From Rhodospirillaceae bacterium (GTDB lineage: Bacteria; Pseudomonadota; Alphaproteobacteria; MPNO01; UBA830): DNA of 36,552 bases. The translations under genes were made by a program, and so were the position numbers. The stretch is taken from contig NZGJ01000011.1 in assembly GCA_002689465.1 (NCBI GenBank), positions 59,414 through 95,965 on the forward strand, written 5' to 3'. The notes beneath the pieces are model-generated. The model had not been told where the DNA came from. It worked only from the letters and a program-made list of their open reading frames with translations, and ran no database searches. Of the stretch, positions 24,970-34,146 are shown one piece after another. Position 1 is the stretch's first letter, and every line of letters begins with the position of its first letter.

Positions 24970-25912
24970 ATGAAGGTTCTGGTCACCGGGGCCGGCGGGT
25001 TTGTTGGCGATTCACTCTGCCGTCGCCTGTTCGCGTCGGGTCACAGGCATATTGCGCGATCAGCCGTCACCCCGGGACTGGATGGAGACCCGGATTACGG
25101 GAGACCTGACACGGCTCTCCAATTTCAAAGACGTTGTTCAAAGCGCAGACGCGGTGATTCACCTCGCAGCACGCGTGCATATGATGCGCGATACCGCCAC
25201 TGATCCGGAGTTAGCTTTTCGGCAGGCTAATGCGGATGTCACGAAGCGTCTGGCACAGGCGGCGGCGGATGCCGGCGCTGGGCGGTTCGTTTTCCTGAGC
25301 TCCGTAAAGGTAAACGGTGAGGAAACCACCACCGCCCCGTTTTCCGAGCATGATATGCCGGCGCCCGGTGACGCCTATGGGCGGTCCAAGCAGGATGCTG
25401 AAGACGCGTTGCAGAAGATTGCGGCGACTACGAAGATGGCGGTGACGACATTGCGGGTGCCGCTGGTGTATGGCCCGACCGTCCGCGCGAATTTTGCTGC
25501 CATTATGCGGCTTTGCGATACCGCTCTGCCGTTGCCGCTGGATGGCGTAACGCGGAACCGACGCAGCCTTCTCTATCTTGGTAATCTTACTCACGCGCTC
25601 GAGACCATTGTCATGTCTGATAACGACATTTCCGGCACCTATCTGCTGAGCGATGGCGAAGATCTGTCGACGGCTCAACTTGTCAGCCATTTGCGATATG
25701 CCCTGAACCGGCACCCCCGGCGCCTGCCGGTTCCCGCGTCGGTAATAAAAATGATCGCGTCGCTTGCCGGTAAACAGGAAGCGGCCCGGCGGCTTTGCGG
25801 CAACCTCCAGGTCGATTCGACTGAATTCCAACAAGCCTTCGGCTGGGTGCCCCCGTTCTCTGCCGCTCAGGGAATTGCGGCAACCACCGCCGCGCATCGC
25901 GCTACCCGCTAG
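24970..25912 (+). pseudogene. NAD-dependent epimerase/dehydratase (WbpV/WreQ-like), copy 1, frameshifted
   Basis: The frame from ATG 24970 reads MKVLVTGAGGFVGDSLCRRL, the NAD-binding start of an extended SDR, and then loses homology at about 25048 and stops at 25203. The rest of the protein continues from ILRDQPSPRDWMET in another frame to the stop at 25912, keeping VIHLAARVHMM, FLSSVKVNGEE and the catalytic YGRSK. Against the intact paralogue at 28138 this copy is 8 bases shorter between the cag/agg and the ata codon (about 25045-25049), so the frame is broken. The downstream frame's own start codon (TTG 25001) would lack the nucleotide-binding glycines. A true mutation, a sequencing error and programmed frameshifting cannot be told apart here, but the multi-base length difference favours a real lesion. 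Confidence 0.75.
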
Positions 25913-25984
25913 CGCACCGTCGCTCCCCCCCTATTTCCCAATCTCTTCCAGACTCGGCCGCCGCTTGCGCAGGTGCGCGTGTCG

Positions 25985-26008
25985 GCCGCGCTGTATCTGC
26001 GCGTCGGA
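25985..26008 (+). other. Short stretch resembling the N-terminal membrane helix of the WbpM-like gene
   Basis: In one frame these 24 bases encode AALYLRVG, identical to eight residues in the first membrane helix of the dehydratase gene at 29188 (coding positions about 29290-29313). In copy 2 that gene follows the epimerase, so a remnant at the same place after the copy 1 epimerase would mean the duplication reached into it. The match is short and the two DNA segments differ at several third positions, so chance is not excluded. Confidence 0.3.
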
Positions 26009-26810
26009 CGATTGGCGAACTGCGGCGTCCCAAATCGACCTTGACGGTATATTGCTGGCTCTCAAGCCGGATCATCAGCCGAAAATTGCGGAACAGGTGA
26101 TGAAAGGCGGACTACCGCTGTTTCTTGAAAAACCGCTCGCACTGGATAATGAAAGTGCTAATCGGCTTATGCAGGTGGCTCGCATGCAGGGCTTTGTCGG
26201 GGTTGTTGACCATCTCCATTTGTTTGCGCCGGAATTTCAGGAAATTGTTCGACAGGGGCGGACCCGTGGTGCAGTTCGTGCAATTACATCCGTGTCTGGA
26301 AATTGTGGACCTTACCGCGGTTCTTGGTCGGCATGCTGGGATTGGGCGCCACACGACGTTGCCATGGCGTTGGCGGTCATGGATTCGTTCCCAGTCTCAG
26401 TCCTGGCTCGAGTTGTCGCGCGACGAAGGGATGAAGGGCAGATATTCGAGAACATTGGTCTAACTCTGACCTTTTCAGGCGGGACCACGGCTAATATTGT
26501 CACGGGTAACGCGTTTGATGGACGGCGGCGGGAATTTTCTGTTGTCATCGACGATCTCACCCTTTCCTACTTTGATGACCCCGATAACAAACGATCAGTT
26601 GTAATCGGACGGGGCGACGGTGCACAGCTAGTGCCTGTCGAGACATTCCCACCGTTAAAGGCAGCGCTCAACGAATTCGTTGCGAGGATTCGTCAGGGGA
26701 CGGGAGGCGAAACCGACCTTGCACTTGGTGTTAATGTCGTGTGGATAATCAGTGCCGCGGAGCGTTCTATGCATAGTGGAGTTGCAGTGCCTATTGAACC
26801 TCCTGTTTAA
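26007..26810 (+). pseudogene. Gfo/Idh/MocA-family oxidoreductase lacking its NAD-binding start
   Basis: From about DDWRTAASQIDLDGILLALK the frame reads as a Gfo/Idh dehydrogenase: PLFLEKPLALDN carries the EKP, GFVGVVDHLHLFAPEFQE follows, and WDWAPHDVAMAL is the catalytic-region segment. The remaining substrate domain runs to the TAA/TGA-bounded end at 26810. Roughly the first 60-65 residues, including the GxGxxG, are absent; upstream in this frame the codons are shadows of the epimerase tail and its trailer, with no start at the right place. It looks like a 5'-truncated gene whose break point lies near 26000. A 'full-length' ORF from 25764 is an artefact of open frame through the epimerase. 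Confidence 0.65.
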
Positions 26811-26888
26811 ACGGGACGGGTGCTGTCGCCGGGTGCTAGAATACCGTCTCTCTTCCAGTTTGCATCTAGATACATTTAAGCCGAGACA

Positions 26889-28106
26889 ATGAAAATCGTC
26901 TGTGTTTCAGGAAAAACCGGTCTATCGAGGTTGGCCACTCCCACGACCTTCATGGGCCTTATTGCGTTTTTGACGCCCCCATTTACTCTTTATCTCCCTC
27001 TGTCTTTAGCCATTATCCTTGCGGCAGGCGCAGTTATAATGATGATTTTTAGGATTTTGGGTTGGCTTCCAAGGCCCAATCTCGATCTGTTGCCTTTGTT
27101 AGCCATCGGGGGTTTGATGTTCATCGTCGCACTAAGCACGCTCTGGTCATATGCTCCGGAACATTCACTCGATAGATTGCCGCGCACATTGCTGGCGGTT
27201 CTTGCGGGTGTGATATTCATTAGCGCTGTCAAAGCGCTAGATGGTCATGTAACGAGAACTACCTCCCGATGTTTTCTGTCTGGAATGGCGATGACCCTTT
27301 TTCTGATCGGGGTCGAGACGCAGACGGGTGGGATGTTGCTGCGCAATTCCATTGACGAAGATACGTTGTCCTCCTCTCTCAATCAGCTCAACAGACCACT
27401 TTCCATTCTGTCAGTCCTCATTTGGCCCGCGGCAGTTATGCTGGCAGCGCGTCATTGGGCGCTGGCGTTTTCTGCGGTTGGGATCTTCGCTGCTTTTTTG
27501 CCGTTTTTTATTACTTCCGCTGCAATTGCCGCCGTCGTGGTCGGTGCCGTTATCTTCTCCATTGTGTATATTTTGCCCAAAACGGGCGCTGCCATCGTAG
27601 GATTTGTACTTGCGACGGGGGTGCTTGCAGCACCTACGATCGATCATTATCTCCCTCCGCCCGAAATTTTATTCGATTCTCTAAACCTGCCGCGATCGAC
27701 ATATCATCGATTGTTAGTATGGGAATTCACGACTCAGCGGGTTGATGAGCGCCCAATTCTGGGCTGGGGCTTCAATACGTCGCGTGTGATACCCGGCGGC
27801 GATGAAAATTTGGACGTTAGCGAAAAAGCCCTACCACTGCATCCACATAATGCCGCGCTTCAATGGCGATTGGAGCTCGGTGTCTTAGGTGTATTATTTG
27901 GAGCAGGCATAATTCTCATCGTGACCGAAATGGCCCGCAAACACTCGGCGGGGCGGGTCGCTCGCGCGGGCGCTGTCGCCACGATTGGCGCCACATTCGT
28001 CATTGCAATGATCAGTTTCGGTGCATGGCAGACATGGTGGATATCCGCCATTTTCCTTATTGCGGGATTCACCATTTTAGCGTGCCGGCGCTCCGTGCCC
28101 GGATGA
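26889..28106 (+). CDS. O-antigen ligase-like membrane protein (WaaL/Wzy family), copy 2
   Basis: A 405-residue paralogue of the protein at 23739, with the same topology of about 10-11 helices and large second-half loop. LGWGFNTSRVIPGG, LPLHPHNAALQWRLELGVLG and the C-terminus FGAWQTWW...IFLIAGFTILACRR are nearly unchanged between copies, whereas the first 200 residues differ a good deal. Conservation is concentrated in the catalytic loop and last helices, which suggests either shared acceptor chemistry with different donors, or recent gene conversion of the 3' half (inference). It starts 78 bases after the truncated Gfo/Idh gene and its codons are AT-richer than in copy 1. Confidence 0.83.
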   Translation: MKIVCVSGKTGLSRLATPTTFMGLIAFLTPPFTLYLPLSLAIILAAGAVIMMIFRILGWLPRPNLDLLPLLAIGGLMFIVALSTLWSYAPEHSLDRLPRTLLAVLAGVIFISAVKALDGHVTRTTSRCFLSGMAMTLFLIGVETQTGGMLLRNSIDEDTLSSSLNQLNRPLSILSVLIWPAAVMLAARHWALAFSAVGIFAAFLPFFITSAAIAAVVVGAVIFSIVYILPKTGAAIVGFVLATGVLAAPTIDHYLPPPEILFDSLNLPRSTYHRLLVWEFTTQRVDERPILGWGFNTSRVIPGGDENLDVSEKALPLHPHNAALQWRLELGVLGVLFGAGIILIVTEMARKHSAGRVARAGAVATIGATFVIAMISFGAWQTWWISAIFLIAGFTILACRRSVPG

Positions 28107-28137
28107 ATCGGTTCCCATGTCGCCGGTGGTCGGGCCG

Positions 28138-29088
28138 ATGAAAATATTAGTCACTGGCGCTGGCGGATTTGTCGGTGATGCGCTTTGCCGCAGGCTTTCG
28201 GCGTCGGGCTGTGAGGTTATCGGCCTCTTCCGCGATACACCTGCCCCACGGGATTGGATGGAAACCCGGGCACTGGGTGATCTGACGCAGCTTGACGATT
28301 TTGCCGATGTTGTTGGAACAACTGACGCCGTAGTCCACCTTGCGGCGCGCGTCCATATGATGCGTGACAATGCCGCCGAACTCGATCCCGCCTATCGGCA
28401 GGCTAATGCGTGTGTTACCCGGCGTTTGGCGCGAGCGGCTGCGGCTTCTGGTGCCGAGCGCTTTGTCTTCCTAAGTTCGGTCAAGGTGAACGGCGAAGAG
28501 ACATATGGCACTCCTTTTAGGGAGCAGGATGCGCCGGCGCCTGAAGATGCCTATGGGCGATCCAAGCGGGATGCCGAAGACGCCCTCCGGGAGATCGCAG
28601 CGACGACGTCCATGGCCGTCACGACGTTGCGGGTCCCGCTGGTATACGGCGCGGGCGTCAGCGCGAACTTTGGCCGGTTGCTGCGTGTTTGCGATACTGT
28701 TCTGCCGTTGCCACTCGACGGGATAAGGGAAAATCGCCGCAGTCTGCTCTATCTCGGTAATCTTACTCACGCGCTTGAAACCATTTTGAAAGCTAACCCC
28801 AACCCGGCGGGTACCTATTTTTTAAGCGATGGCGAAGATTTGTCGACGGCGACACTTATCTGCCATCTGCGACATTCCCTAAACCGACGAGCTCCGCGTC
28901 TGCCGATTTCCCCCTCCATTGTACGTGCCGCTGCAGCTTTCGGCGGCGAACAAGGCGCGGTTCGGCGGCTTTGTGGTTCTTTGCAGGTCGATTCAACCCG
29001 ATTCCGCAAGGCGCTTGGCTGGACGCCCCCGTTTTCTCCGGCCCAGGGAATCGCGGCAACTGTAGCCGCTCATCGCGCCAAGCGCTGA
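28138..29088 (+). CDS. NAD-dependent epimerase/dehydratase (WbpV/WreQ-like UDP-sugar 4-reductase), copy 2
   Basis: About 316 residues of an extended SDR. KILVTGAGGFVGDALCRRL is the NAD site, VVHLAARVHMM and FLSSVKVNGEE are family strands, and AYGRSK holds the catalytic Tyr-x3-Lys. The ARVHMM and SVKVNGEE pattern, with a WbpM-like dehydratase immediately downstream, matches enzymes such as WbpV and rhizobial WreQ that reduce UDP-4-keto-6-deoxy-GlcNAc to UDP-QuiNAc. That role is inferred from family and context. I choose ATG 28138 because it aligns with the copy 1 start and keeps the 31-base spacing; an in-frame ATG at 28117 would add seven residues. Confidence 0.82.
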   Translation: MKILVTGAGGFVGDALCRRLSASGCEVIGLFRDTPAPRDWMETRALGDLTQLDDFADVVGTTDAVVHLAARVHMMRDNAAELDPAYRQANACVTRRLARAAAASGAERFVFLSSVKVNGEETYGTPFREQDAPAPEDAYGRSKRDAEDALREIAATTSMAVTTLRVPLVYGAGVSANFGRLLRVCDTVLPLPLDGIRENRRSLLYLGNLTHALETILKANPNPAGTYFLSDGEDLSTATLICHLRHSLNRRAPRLPISPSIVRAAAAFGGEQGAVRRLCGSLQVDSTRFRKALGWTPPFSPAQGIAATVAAHRAKR

Positions 29089-29187
29089 GATCTCAACCTT
29101 TTTGTTTCTAACTACTATTTGCCGCTGGTCGCTTGTGCAGTGTGCGAGTCGGATAGGCTGTGATATCGTTGCACTGGAATTTAGACA

Positions 29188-31110
29188 ATGCGTCGATTGC
29201 CCGATTTAGAGACCTTCATCCTGCGCGGTAGACGAGCGCGCATAGCGTTCGCCCATGATATCATCGTGGCGGCGATTTCGTTCGTGGCAGCGCTGTACTT
29301 ACGTGTCGGCAGTGATCTTGACTACTTCCCCGCTGATTTTGTCGTCTTGGCGACAGCGGTTTACGCGTTCATTGCGGCGGCGGTTTTCTGGGGCATGCGG
29401 CTCTACGCGGGTGTCTGGCGTTATGCGTCGGTCGAAGATCTTGTAGCGATTATCCGCGCTGGCACCATCGTGGTGCTGGTTTTCCTCGCGACAATGTTTC
29501 TAGTCTCTCGATTAGAGTTCATTCCACGCTCGACTCTTCTGATAAACTGGCTCGTCCTCCTCGCCCTGCTCGGTGGCCCACGGTTTCTGTATCGCTTGTT
29601 TAAGGACCGCCGCGCAAACGCCTCCGCCGAGCGTGATGGCGAACGGCGTATCCCCGTACTGCTGATCGGGGCCGGCGATTCGGCGGAGCTGTTTATCCGG
29701 GCGATCAACCGGGCACGTCAATCCGCTTGGCATGCGGTTGGTCTGATAGATGAAAAAGGCCGCCGCGTTGGCCATAAGATTCACGGTGTCCAGATACTCG
29801 GAGATATCGGTGATATCCCGTCGATCGTGTCGCAGATGGACCACGAGGGCCGTCGCCCGCAGCGCCTAATTGTGACAAAGGCACGGATTGAAGGTGATGA
29901 AATCCAGCGATTATTATCTATCTCCGAAGAGCTGAAAATCGGGCTGGCCCGTATGCCGCAGCTGGACGATTTTCGTGAAGATATTGACGCTACGCCCGAG
30001 ATAAGGCCGATTAATATCGAGGACCTGCTTGGCCGCCCGCAGGCATCTCTCGACCGCGCCAGCATGGCGACGTTGATCGGTGGGCGTCGGATTCTTGTCA
30101 CCGGTGCGGGCGGTACGATCGGCTCCGAGCTCTGTCGCCAGATCGCGGCCTGCAAGCCTGCGACGATCGTTCTGCTGGACAATTCGGAATACCAGCTCTA
30201 TTCCGTCGACATGGAGATCGGTGAGACAGCTTCAGATCTCCCACGTCGTCCAATACTGGCGGATGTTCGCGATAAGGAGCGGATAAGCCGGATATTTTCT
30301 GTTGAACGGCCCGAGCTGGTTTTTCATGCCGCCGCACTAAAGCATGTGCCGATGGTCGAACTGCATCCAGACGAAGGCGCCTTGACCAATGTTGCCGGCA
30401 CCCGGGTCGTCGCGGATGCCTGCCGTGAACATGGCGTGCGTGCGATGGTATTGATCTCCACTGATAAGGCTGTGAACCCATCCAGCATGATGGGTGCGAC
30501 AAAGCGGCTGGCGGAGAGTTACTGCCAGGCACTGGACCTCGCAGAAGCGGGGAGCGAAGCGATACGAACGCGTTTCGTTACGGTCCGATTTGGAAATGTC
30601 CTAGGGTCCACAGGGTCGGTTGTACCGCTTTTTCAGCGCCAACTGGCAGCAGGTGGGCCGTTGACCGTAACACATCCTGATATGGCCCGCTATTTCATGA
30701 CGGTCCGCGAAGCCGTAGAACTGGTGCTGCAGGCCTCCGTGCAGGGGGCCGCCGATAGCGCAGACGAGGGTAAGATTTTCGTTCTAGATATGGGCGAGCC
30801 GGTCAAGATTATCGACCTCGCCCGCCAGATTATTTTGCTCGCAGGTCTGCAGCCTGACATCGATGTTGCGATCGAAATAACGAGTCCGCGGCCGGGCGAA
30901 AAATTGTTCGAGCAAGTTCTGCATGCATCGGAAGAACTTATCCCGACGCCGCATCCAGGCATCCTGCTTGCTGCCCCTCGTGCCAATAATATTACTCTGC
31001 TTGATCGCGCGATCGAAGAACTAACGGTTGCTGCCCGGCAGGGTCACATCGACGAGACTCGCACGATTATCCGGCGATTAGTGCCAGAATTTCAATCACT
31101 TAATGACTAA
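29188..31110 (+). CDS. WbpM/CapD/FlaA1-type UDP-sugar 4,6-dehydratase, membrane anchored
   Basis: A 640-residue protein, the length of the large WbpM-type dehydratases. Four N-terminal membrane helices (about residues 20-130) are followed by a first Rossmann-like domain (LLIGAGDSAELF, glycines 161 and 163) and the catalytic SDR domain with LVTGAGGTIGSELC (G306-x2-G309-x2-G312), FHAAALKHVPMVE, STDKAVNPSSMMGATK (424-439) and RFGNVLGSTGSV. Methionine 435 with lysine 439 replaces the usual Tyr-x3-Lys, as is typical of WbpM. It converts UDP-GlcNAc (or UDP-GalNAc) to the 4-keto-6-deoxy sugar. The adjacent epimerase/reductase would finish UDP-QuiNAc or an isomer (inference). Confidence 0.92.
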   Translation: MRRLPDLETFILRGRRARIAFAHDIIVAAISFVAALYLRVGSDLDYFPADFVVLATAVYAFIAAAVFWGMRLYAGVWRYASVEDLVAIIRAGTIVVLVFLATMFLVSRLEFIPRSTLLINWLVLLALLGGPRFLYRLFKDRRANASAERDGERRIPVLLIGAGDSAELFIRAINRARQSAWHAVGLIDEKGRRVGHKIHGVQILGDIGDIPSIVSQMDHEGRRPQRLIVTKARIEGDEIQRLLSISEELKIGLARMPQLDDFREDIDATPEIRPINIEDLLGRPQASLDRASMATLIGGRRILVTGAGGTIGSELCRQIAACKPATIVLLDNSEYQLYSVDMEIGETASDLPRRPILADVRDKERISRIFSVERPELVFHAAALKHVPMVELHPDEGALTNVAGTRVVADACREHGVRAMVLISTDKAVNPSSMMGATKRLAESYCQALDLAEAGSEAIRTRFVTVRFGNVLGSTGSVVPLFQRQLAAGGPLTVTHPDMARYFMTVREAVELVLQASVQGAADSADEGKIFVLDMGEPVKIIDLARQIILLAGLQPDIDVAIEITSPRPGEKLFEQVLHASEELIPTPHPGILLAAPRANNITLLDRAIEELTVAARQGHIDETRTIIRRLVPEFQSLND

Positions 31111-31152
31111 AACCTGTAATAGGCAATAACCGGCTGGGCCCGGCGACGCTTT

Positions 31153-31157
31153 GGAGG
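31153..31157 (+). promoter_or_regulatory. Ribosome binding site of purH
   Basis: A perfect GGAGG lies 7 bases before ATG 31165. This favours that ATG over the in-frame TTG at 31162, which immediately precedes it. Confidence 0.7.
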
Positions 31158-31164
31158 CTATTTG

Positions 31165-32748
31165 ATGACCGAAAGTTCTCCCGCCATACAGCGGGCTTTG
31201 ATCTCCGTGTCCGATAAAGCGGGCCTTGTGGAATTTGCTATGTTCCTTGCCGAGCATGGTGTTGCACTTCTTTCGACAGGCGGAACCGCAAAGGCGATGC
31301 GTGACTCTGGACTCGACGTGATAGACGTTGCCGATCACACCGGGTTTCCGGAAATGATGGATGGCCGCGTGAAAACTTTACACCCAACTGTGCATGGTGG
31401 AATCCTGGCCCGGCGAAGCGACGTTGGCCACCTTGCGGCCATGGAAGAGCACGGTATCGCACCGATCGACCTGATCGTGGTCAATCTGTATCCTTTCGAA
31501 GCGAAGGTGGCGGCGGGTGCCGACTATGACACCTGCGTCGAGAACATCGATATTGGCGGCCCGGCGATGATCCGATCTGCTGCTAAGAACCATGAAACCG
31601 TGACTATCGTTACCGATGTGGAAGATTACACAACTGTTATTGATGACATGGAACGTAATAACGGTGCGACAACGGCCGATCTGCGCCGCCACCTGGCTGG
31701 GATGGCATATGCCCGCACGGCGGCTTACGACTCCGCGATTGGCCGGTGGTTCGCCGAACAGAACGGAGAGTTGCTCCCGCGCCGGTTCTCGCTGTCGGGC
31801 GCGCGAGTGAAAAGCTTGCGTTACGGAGAAAACCCGCATCAGAATGCGGCATTTTATGCTACTGGCGATAACCGCCCTGGAGTCGCCACGGCCACGCAGA
31901 TACAGGGCAAGGAGCTCAGCTACAATAATCTAAACGATACCGATGCGGCGTTCGAACTCGCTGCCGAATTGGCGGCGCCCGCAATAGCGATCATTAAGCA
32001 CGCGAATCCTTGCGGTGTAGCGCTGGGCGATAAACTGGCCGATGCTTACGCCAAGGCGCTTAAATGCGATCCGGTCAGTGCATTTGGTGGGATCATCGCG
32101 GCTAATCGTGGGCTCGATGCCGATACCGCCGCGGCCATGCAGAATATCTTTCTTGAGGTGGTTATTGCGCCGGAAATTACGGCCGAGGCTAGAGAGATAT
32201 TTGCCGCGAAGAAAAACCTGCGCGTTTTGGAAACCGGCGGAATGCCTGACCCGGCTGCGCCTCGGCTGATGACCAAACTGTTATCTGGCGGTTTTCTGCT
32301 TCAGGACTGCGATTCCGGGCGGATCGGGGTGGATAATCTGAAGATCGTAACCAAGCGCGAACCTACGGACCAGGAAATCAGCGACCTGTTGTTCGCCTTC
32401 GCCGTCTGCAAGCATGTGAAGTCGAACGCGATTGTTTACGCCAAAGACGGCGCTACCGTCGGCATTGGCGCGGGCCAGATGAGCCGCATTGACTCATCGC
32501 GTATCGCGGCGCGAAAATCTGAAGACGCGGCTCAAGTTGCGGGTGCGCCGGAGGCGCTGGTTAAAGGCTCCGTCGTTGCATCGGATGCGTTCTTCCCTTT
32601 CGCCGACGGGCTGCTAGCGGCGGCGGATGCAGGCGCGACCGCCGTGATCCAGCCTGGCGGCTCCATCCGCGACGGAGATGTGATCGCGGCAGCCGACGAT
32701 GCAGGTCTCGCGATGGTGTTTACCGGGATGCGGCATTTCCGGCACTGA
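31165..32748 (+). CDS. purH: Bifunctional AICAR formyltransferase/IMP cyclohydrolase PurH
   Basis: About 527 residues, the normal bacterial length. The N-terminal cyclohydrolase (MGS-like) domain shows [49 protein letters not shown] and NLYPFEAKV. The transformylase domain shows [39 protein letters not shown] (catalytic Lys-His), [11 protein letters not shown] and GIGAGQMSR, ending [11 protein letters not shown]. It carries out the last two steps of de novo IMP synthesis in the cytoplasm. This is a housekeeping gene and marks the edge of the glycan island. It lies 54 bases after the dehydratase gene and probably has its own expression signals, though I see no clear promoter. Confidence 0.98.
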   Translation: MTESSPAIQRALISVSDKAGLVEFAMFLAEHGVALLSTGGTAKAMRDSGLDVIDVADHTGFPEMMDGRVKTLHPTVHGGILARRSDVGHLAAMEEHGIAPIDLIVVNLYPFEAKVAAGADYDTCVENIDIGGPAMIRSAAKNHETVTIVTDVEDYTTVIDDMERNNGATTADLRRHLAGMAYARTAAYDSAIGRWFAEQNGELLPRRFSLSGARVKSLRYGENPHQNAAFYATGDNRPGVATATQIQGKELSYNNLNDTDAAFELAAELAAPAIAIIKHANPCGVALGDKLADAYAKALKCDPVSAFGGIIAANRGLDADTAAAMQNIFLEVVIAPEITAEAREIFAAKKNLRVLETGGMPDPAAPRLMTKLLSGGFLLQDCDSGRIGVDNLKIVTKREPTDQEISDLLFAFAVCKHVKSNAIVYAKDGATVGIGAGQMSRIDSSRIAARKSEDAAQVAGAPEALVKGSVVASDAFFPFADGLLAAADAGATAVIQPGGSIRDGDVIAAADDAGLAMVFTGMRHFRH

Positions 32749-32763
32749 GAAATGAGTTGGCGA

Positions 32764-34041
32764 TCAGCCGGATTCTTGTACCTTTGCCAGCAGAATCAGC
32801 AAGCCTATGCCGAGAAAGACGATAATAGTCGCCATGCCGACGCGCTGTGAGTCGAACATCCAGGTCAGGGTGCCGAGTACGAATGGTCCAACATAGGCGG
32901 TCGCCCGGCCCGAAAAGGCGTATAAGCCAAACATTTCGGCGCGGACTTCCGCTGGTGCCAGCCGTGACATTAGCGACCTGCTCGAGGCCTGTGCCGGTCC
33001 CATAAACAGGCCTAGCGGCAGGCCGACAACCCAGAACCAGAGCTTGGTCTCAACGAGTAGCAGCGGAATGCCGAGGCAAATCAGCCCGGTAACTGAGATG
33101 ACGACGGTTCTCTTGGAGCCTAGATAATCGTCTATCCAGCCAAAGGACGCGGCCCCGATACCGGCGGCAACGTTCATTGCGATGGCGAAAATGATGACTT
33201 CTTCGGTCGACATACCGAATGTGCCGATAGCATAGATGGCGCCGAAGGCGAACATGGTATTCATTCCATCGACGTAGAACAGTCGTGCGCACAGAAACCA
33301 AGCGATATTGTGAGAGTTTCTGATCATACGGATTGTCATAATCAGGGTTCCGACTCCTTCCTGTGCTGCCCGCATCCAACTGACATTACGCGAAGGGGAA
33401 TCTGGCACTAAAAGGAACAACGGCAAACAGAACACCGAAAACCATGCCCCGACCAAGGGTCCAGTCACACGAACATGCTCGGCATGTTCTTTATCGAGGC
33501 CGAAAGGTGGTGGGTCAGCTTGGATAAAGATTGTGAGCAAAAGCATCAGACACGCGAGCCCGCCCATGTAGCCGAGTCCCCAGCCCCAGCCCGACAACCG
33601 GCCTATTTTTTCGTTTGAGACAATGGTCGGCAGCATGGCGTTATAGAAAACTTGGGCAACCTCGAACGATATATTGGCCATGCAGAACATAGCAAGCGCG
33701 TACAGGGCGAATGAGGGTTCCGGATATGAGAACCACAATAGTGAAGCACAGGCTGCGGTTAGAGCAGAAAATAGGGCCAGATACGGTTTGCGCCTGCCGG
33801 TTGCATCGGAAATCGAGCCGAGCACCGGGCTGAGCAGCGCGATTGCGATGCCCGATAGTGAGAGCGCATAGGCCCATTGCGTCGTTCCCGTTATTTTATC
33901 GATCGCTATCCCATCCACGAAATATACCGAGAAGACAAAGGTAACGACGACCGTCGGAAAAGCGGAATTGGCCCAGTCATATAAGCACCACGCGAATCTG
34001 GCGCGACGCAGGGTCGGGGAATCGAGGTCAGGATGGGTCAT
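32764..34041 (-). CDS. MFS transporter, UMF1/Atg22-like
   Basis: A 425-residue permease with about 12 hydrophobic helices. The opening [23 protein letters not shown] is the hallmark start of the UMF1 (Atg22-like) MFS family. [18 protein letters not shown] is the conserved MFS cytoplasmic loop, and [18 protein letters not shown] lies in the second half. Members are proposed exporters or uptake systems for amino acids or other small molecules, and the substrate is unknown. It converges on purH with a 15-base gap and is divergent from the cupin gene at 34147; the 105 bases between hold a small palindrome. Confidence 0.88.
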   Translation of the reverse strand: MTHPDLDSPTLRRARFAWCLYDWANSAFPTVVVTFVFSVYFVDGIAIDKITGTTQWAYALSLSGIAIALLSPVLGSISDATGRRKPYLALFSALTAACASLLWFSYPEPSFALYALAMFCMANISFEVAQVFYNAMLPTIVSNEKIGRLSGWGWGLGYMGGLACLMLLLTIFIQADPPPFGLDKEHAEHVRVTGPLVGAWFSVFCLPLFLLVPDSPSRNVSWMRAAQEGVGTLIMTIRMIRNSHNIAWFLCARLFYVDGMNTMFAFGAIYAIGTFGMSTEEVIIFAIAMNVAAGIGAASFGWIDDYLGSKRTVVISVTGLICLGIPLLLVETKLWFWVVGLPLGLFMGPAQASSRSLMSRLAPAEVRAEMFGLYAFSGRATAYVGPFVLGTLTWMFDSQRVGMATIIVFLGIGLLILLAKVQESG

Positions 34042-34088
34042 GCGGACACTCTAACATTCCCGTTCTTGCCTGCCATCCAGCGTGTTTC

Positions 34089-34102
34089 GTCGGATTTCCG
34101 AC
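34089..34102. promoter_or_regulatory. Inverted repeat in the divergent promoter region (possible operator)
   Basis: GTCGGATTTCCGAC is a perfect palindrome of two 6-base arms around TT. It lies midway between the start of the MFS gene (34041, - strand) and the cupin start (34147). Such a site could bind a dimeric regulator controlling both genes. There is no experimental or comparative support here. Confidence 0.35.
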
Positions 34103-34133
34103 CCGTCTATAGTGGATTTTTTGAATTCTATAT

Positions 34134-34138
34134 AAGGG
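34134..34138 (+). promoter_or_regulatory. Ribosome binding site of the cupin gene
   Basis: AAGGG lies 8 bases before ATG 34147. It supports that start over the far-upstream in-frame ATG at 34033, which would overlap the divergent MFS gene and add 38 residues with no family match. Confidence 0.5.
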
Positions 34139-34146
34139 TTATCGCC

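Larger units (their letters stand above)
23739..25912 (+). repeat. Duplicated segment, copy 1 (ligase + epimerase)
   Basis: The order O-antigen ligase then NAD-dependent epimerase matches 26889-29088. In both copies exactly 31 bases separate the ligase stop from the homologous epimerase ATG (24938 to 24970, 28106 to 28138). The copies are diverged, so the duplication is old. This copy carries a frameshifted epimerase. Confidence 0.75.
26889..29088 (+). repeat. Duplicated segment, copy 2 (ligase + epimerase)
   Basis: Intact counterpart of 23739-25912 with the same gene order and the same 31-base ligase-to-epimerase spacing. It is followed by the complete WbpM-like gene at 29188. The truncated Gfo/Idh gene lies between the copies. 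Confidence 0.75.

Noticed and set aside
25764-26006. N-terminal part of the 348-codon ORF ending at 26810
   Set aside because: Its first 80 codons are the epimerase tail and trailer read out of frame; dehydrogenase similarity begins only near 26007.
34033-34146. Upstream ATG extending the cupin protein by 38 residues
   Set aside because: It overlaps the divergent MFS start, and a ribosome site sits before ATG 34147 where the family similarity begins.
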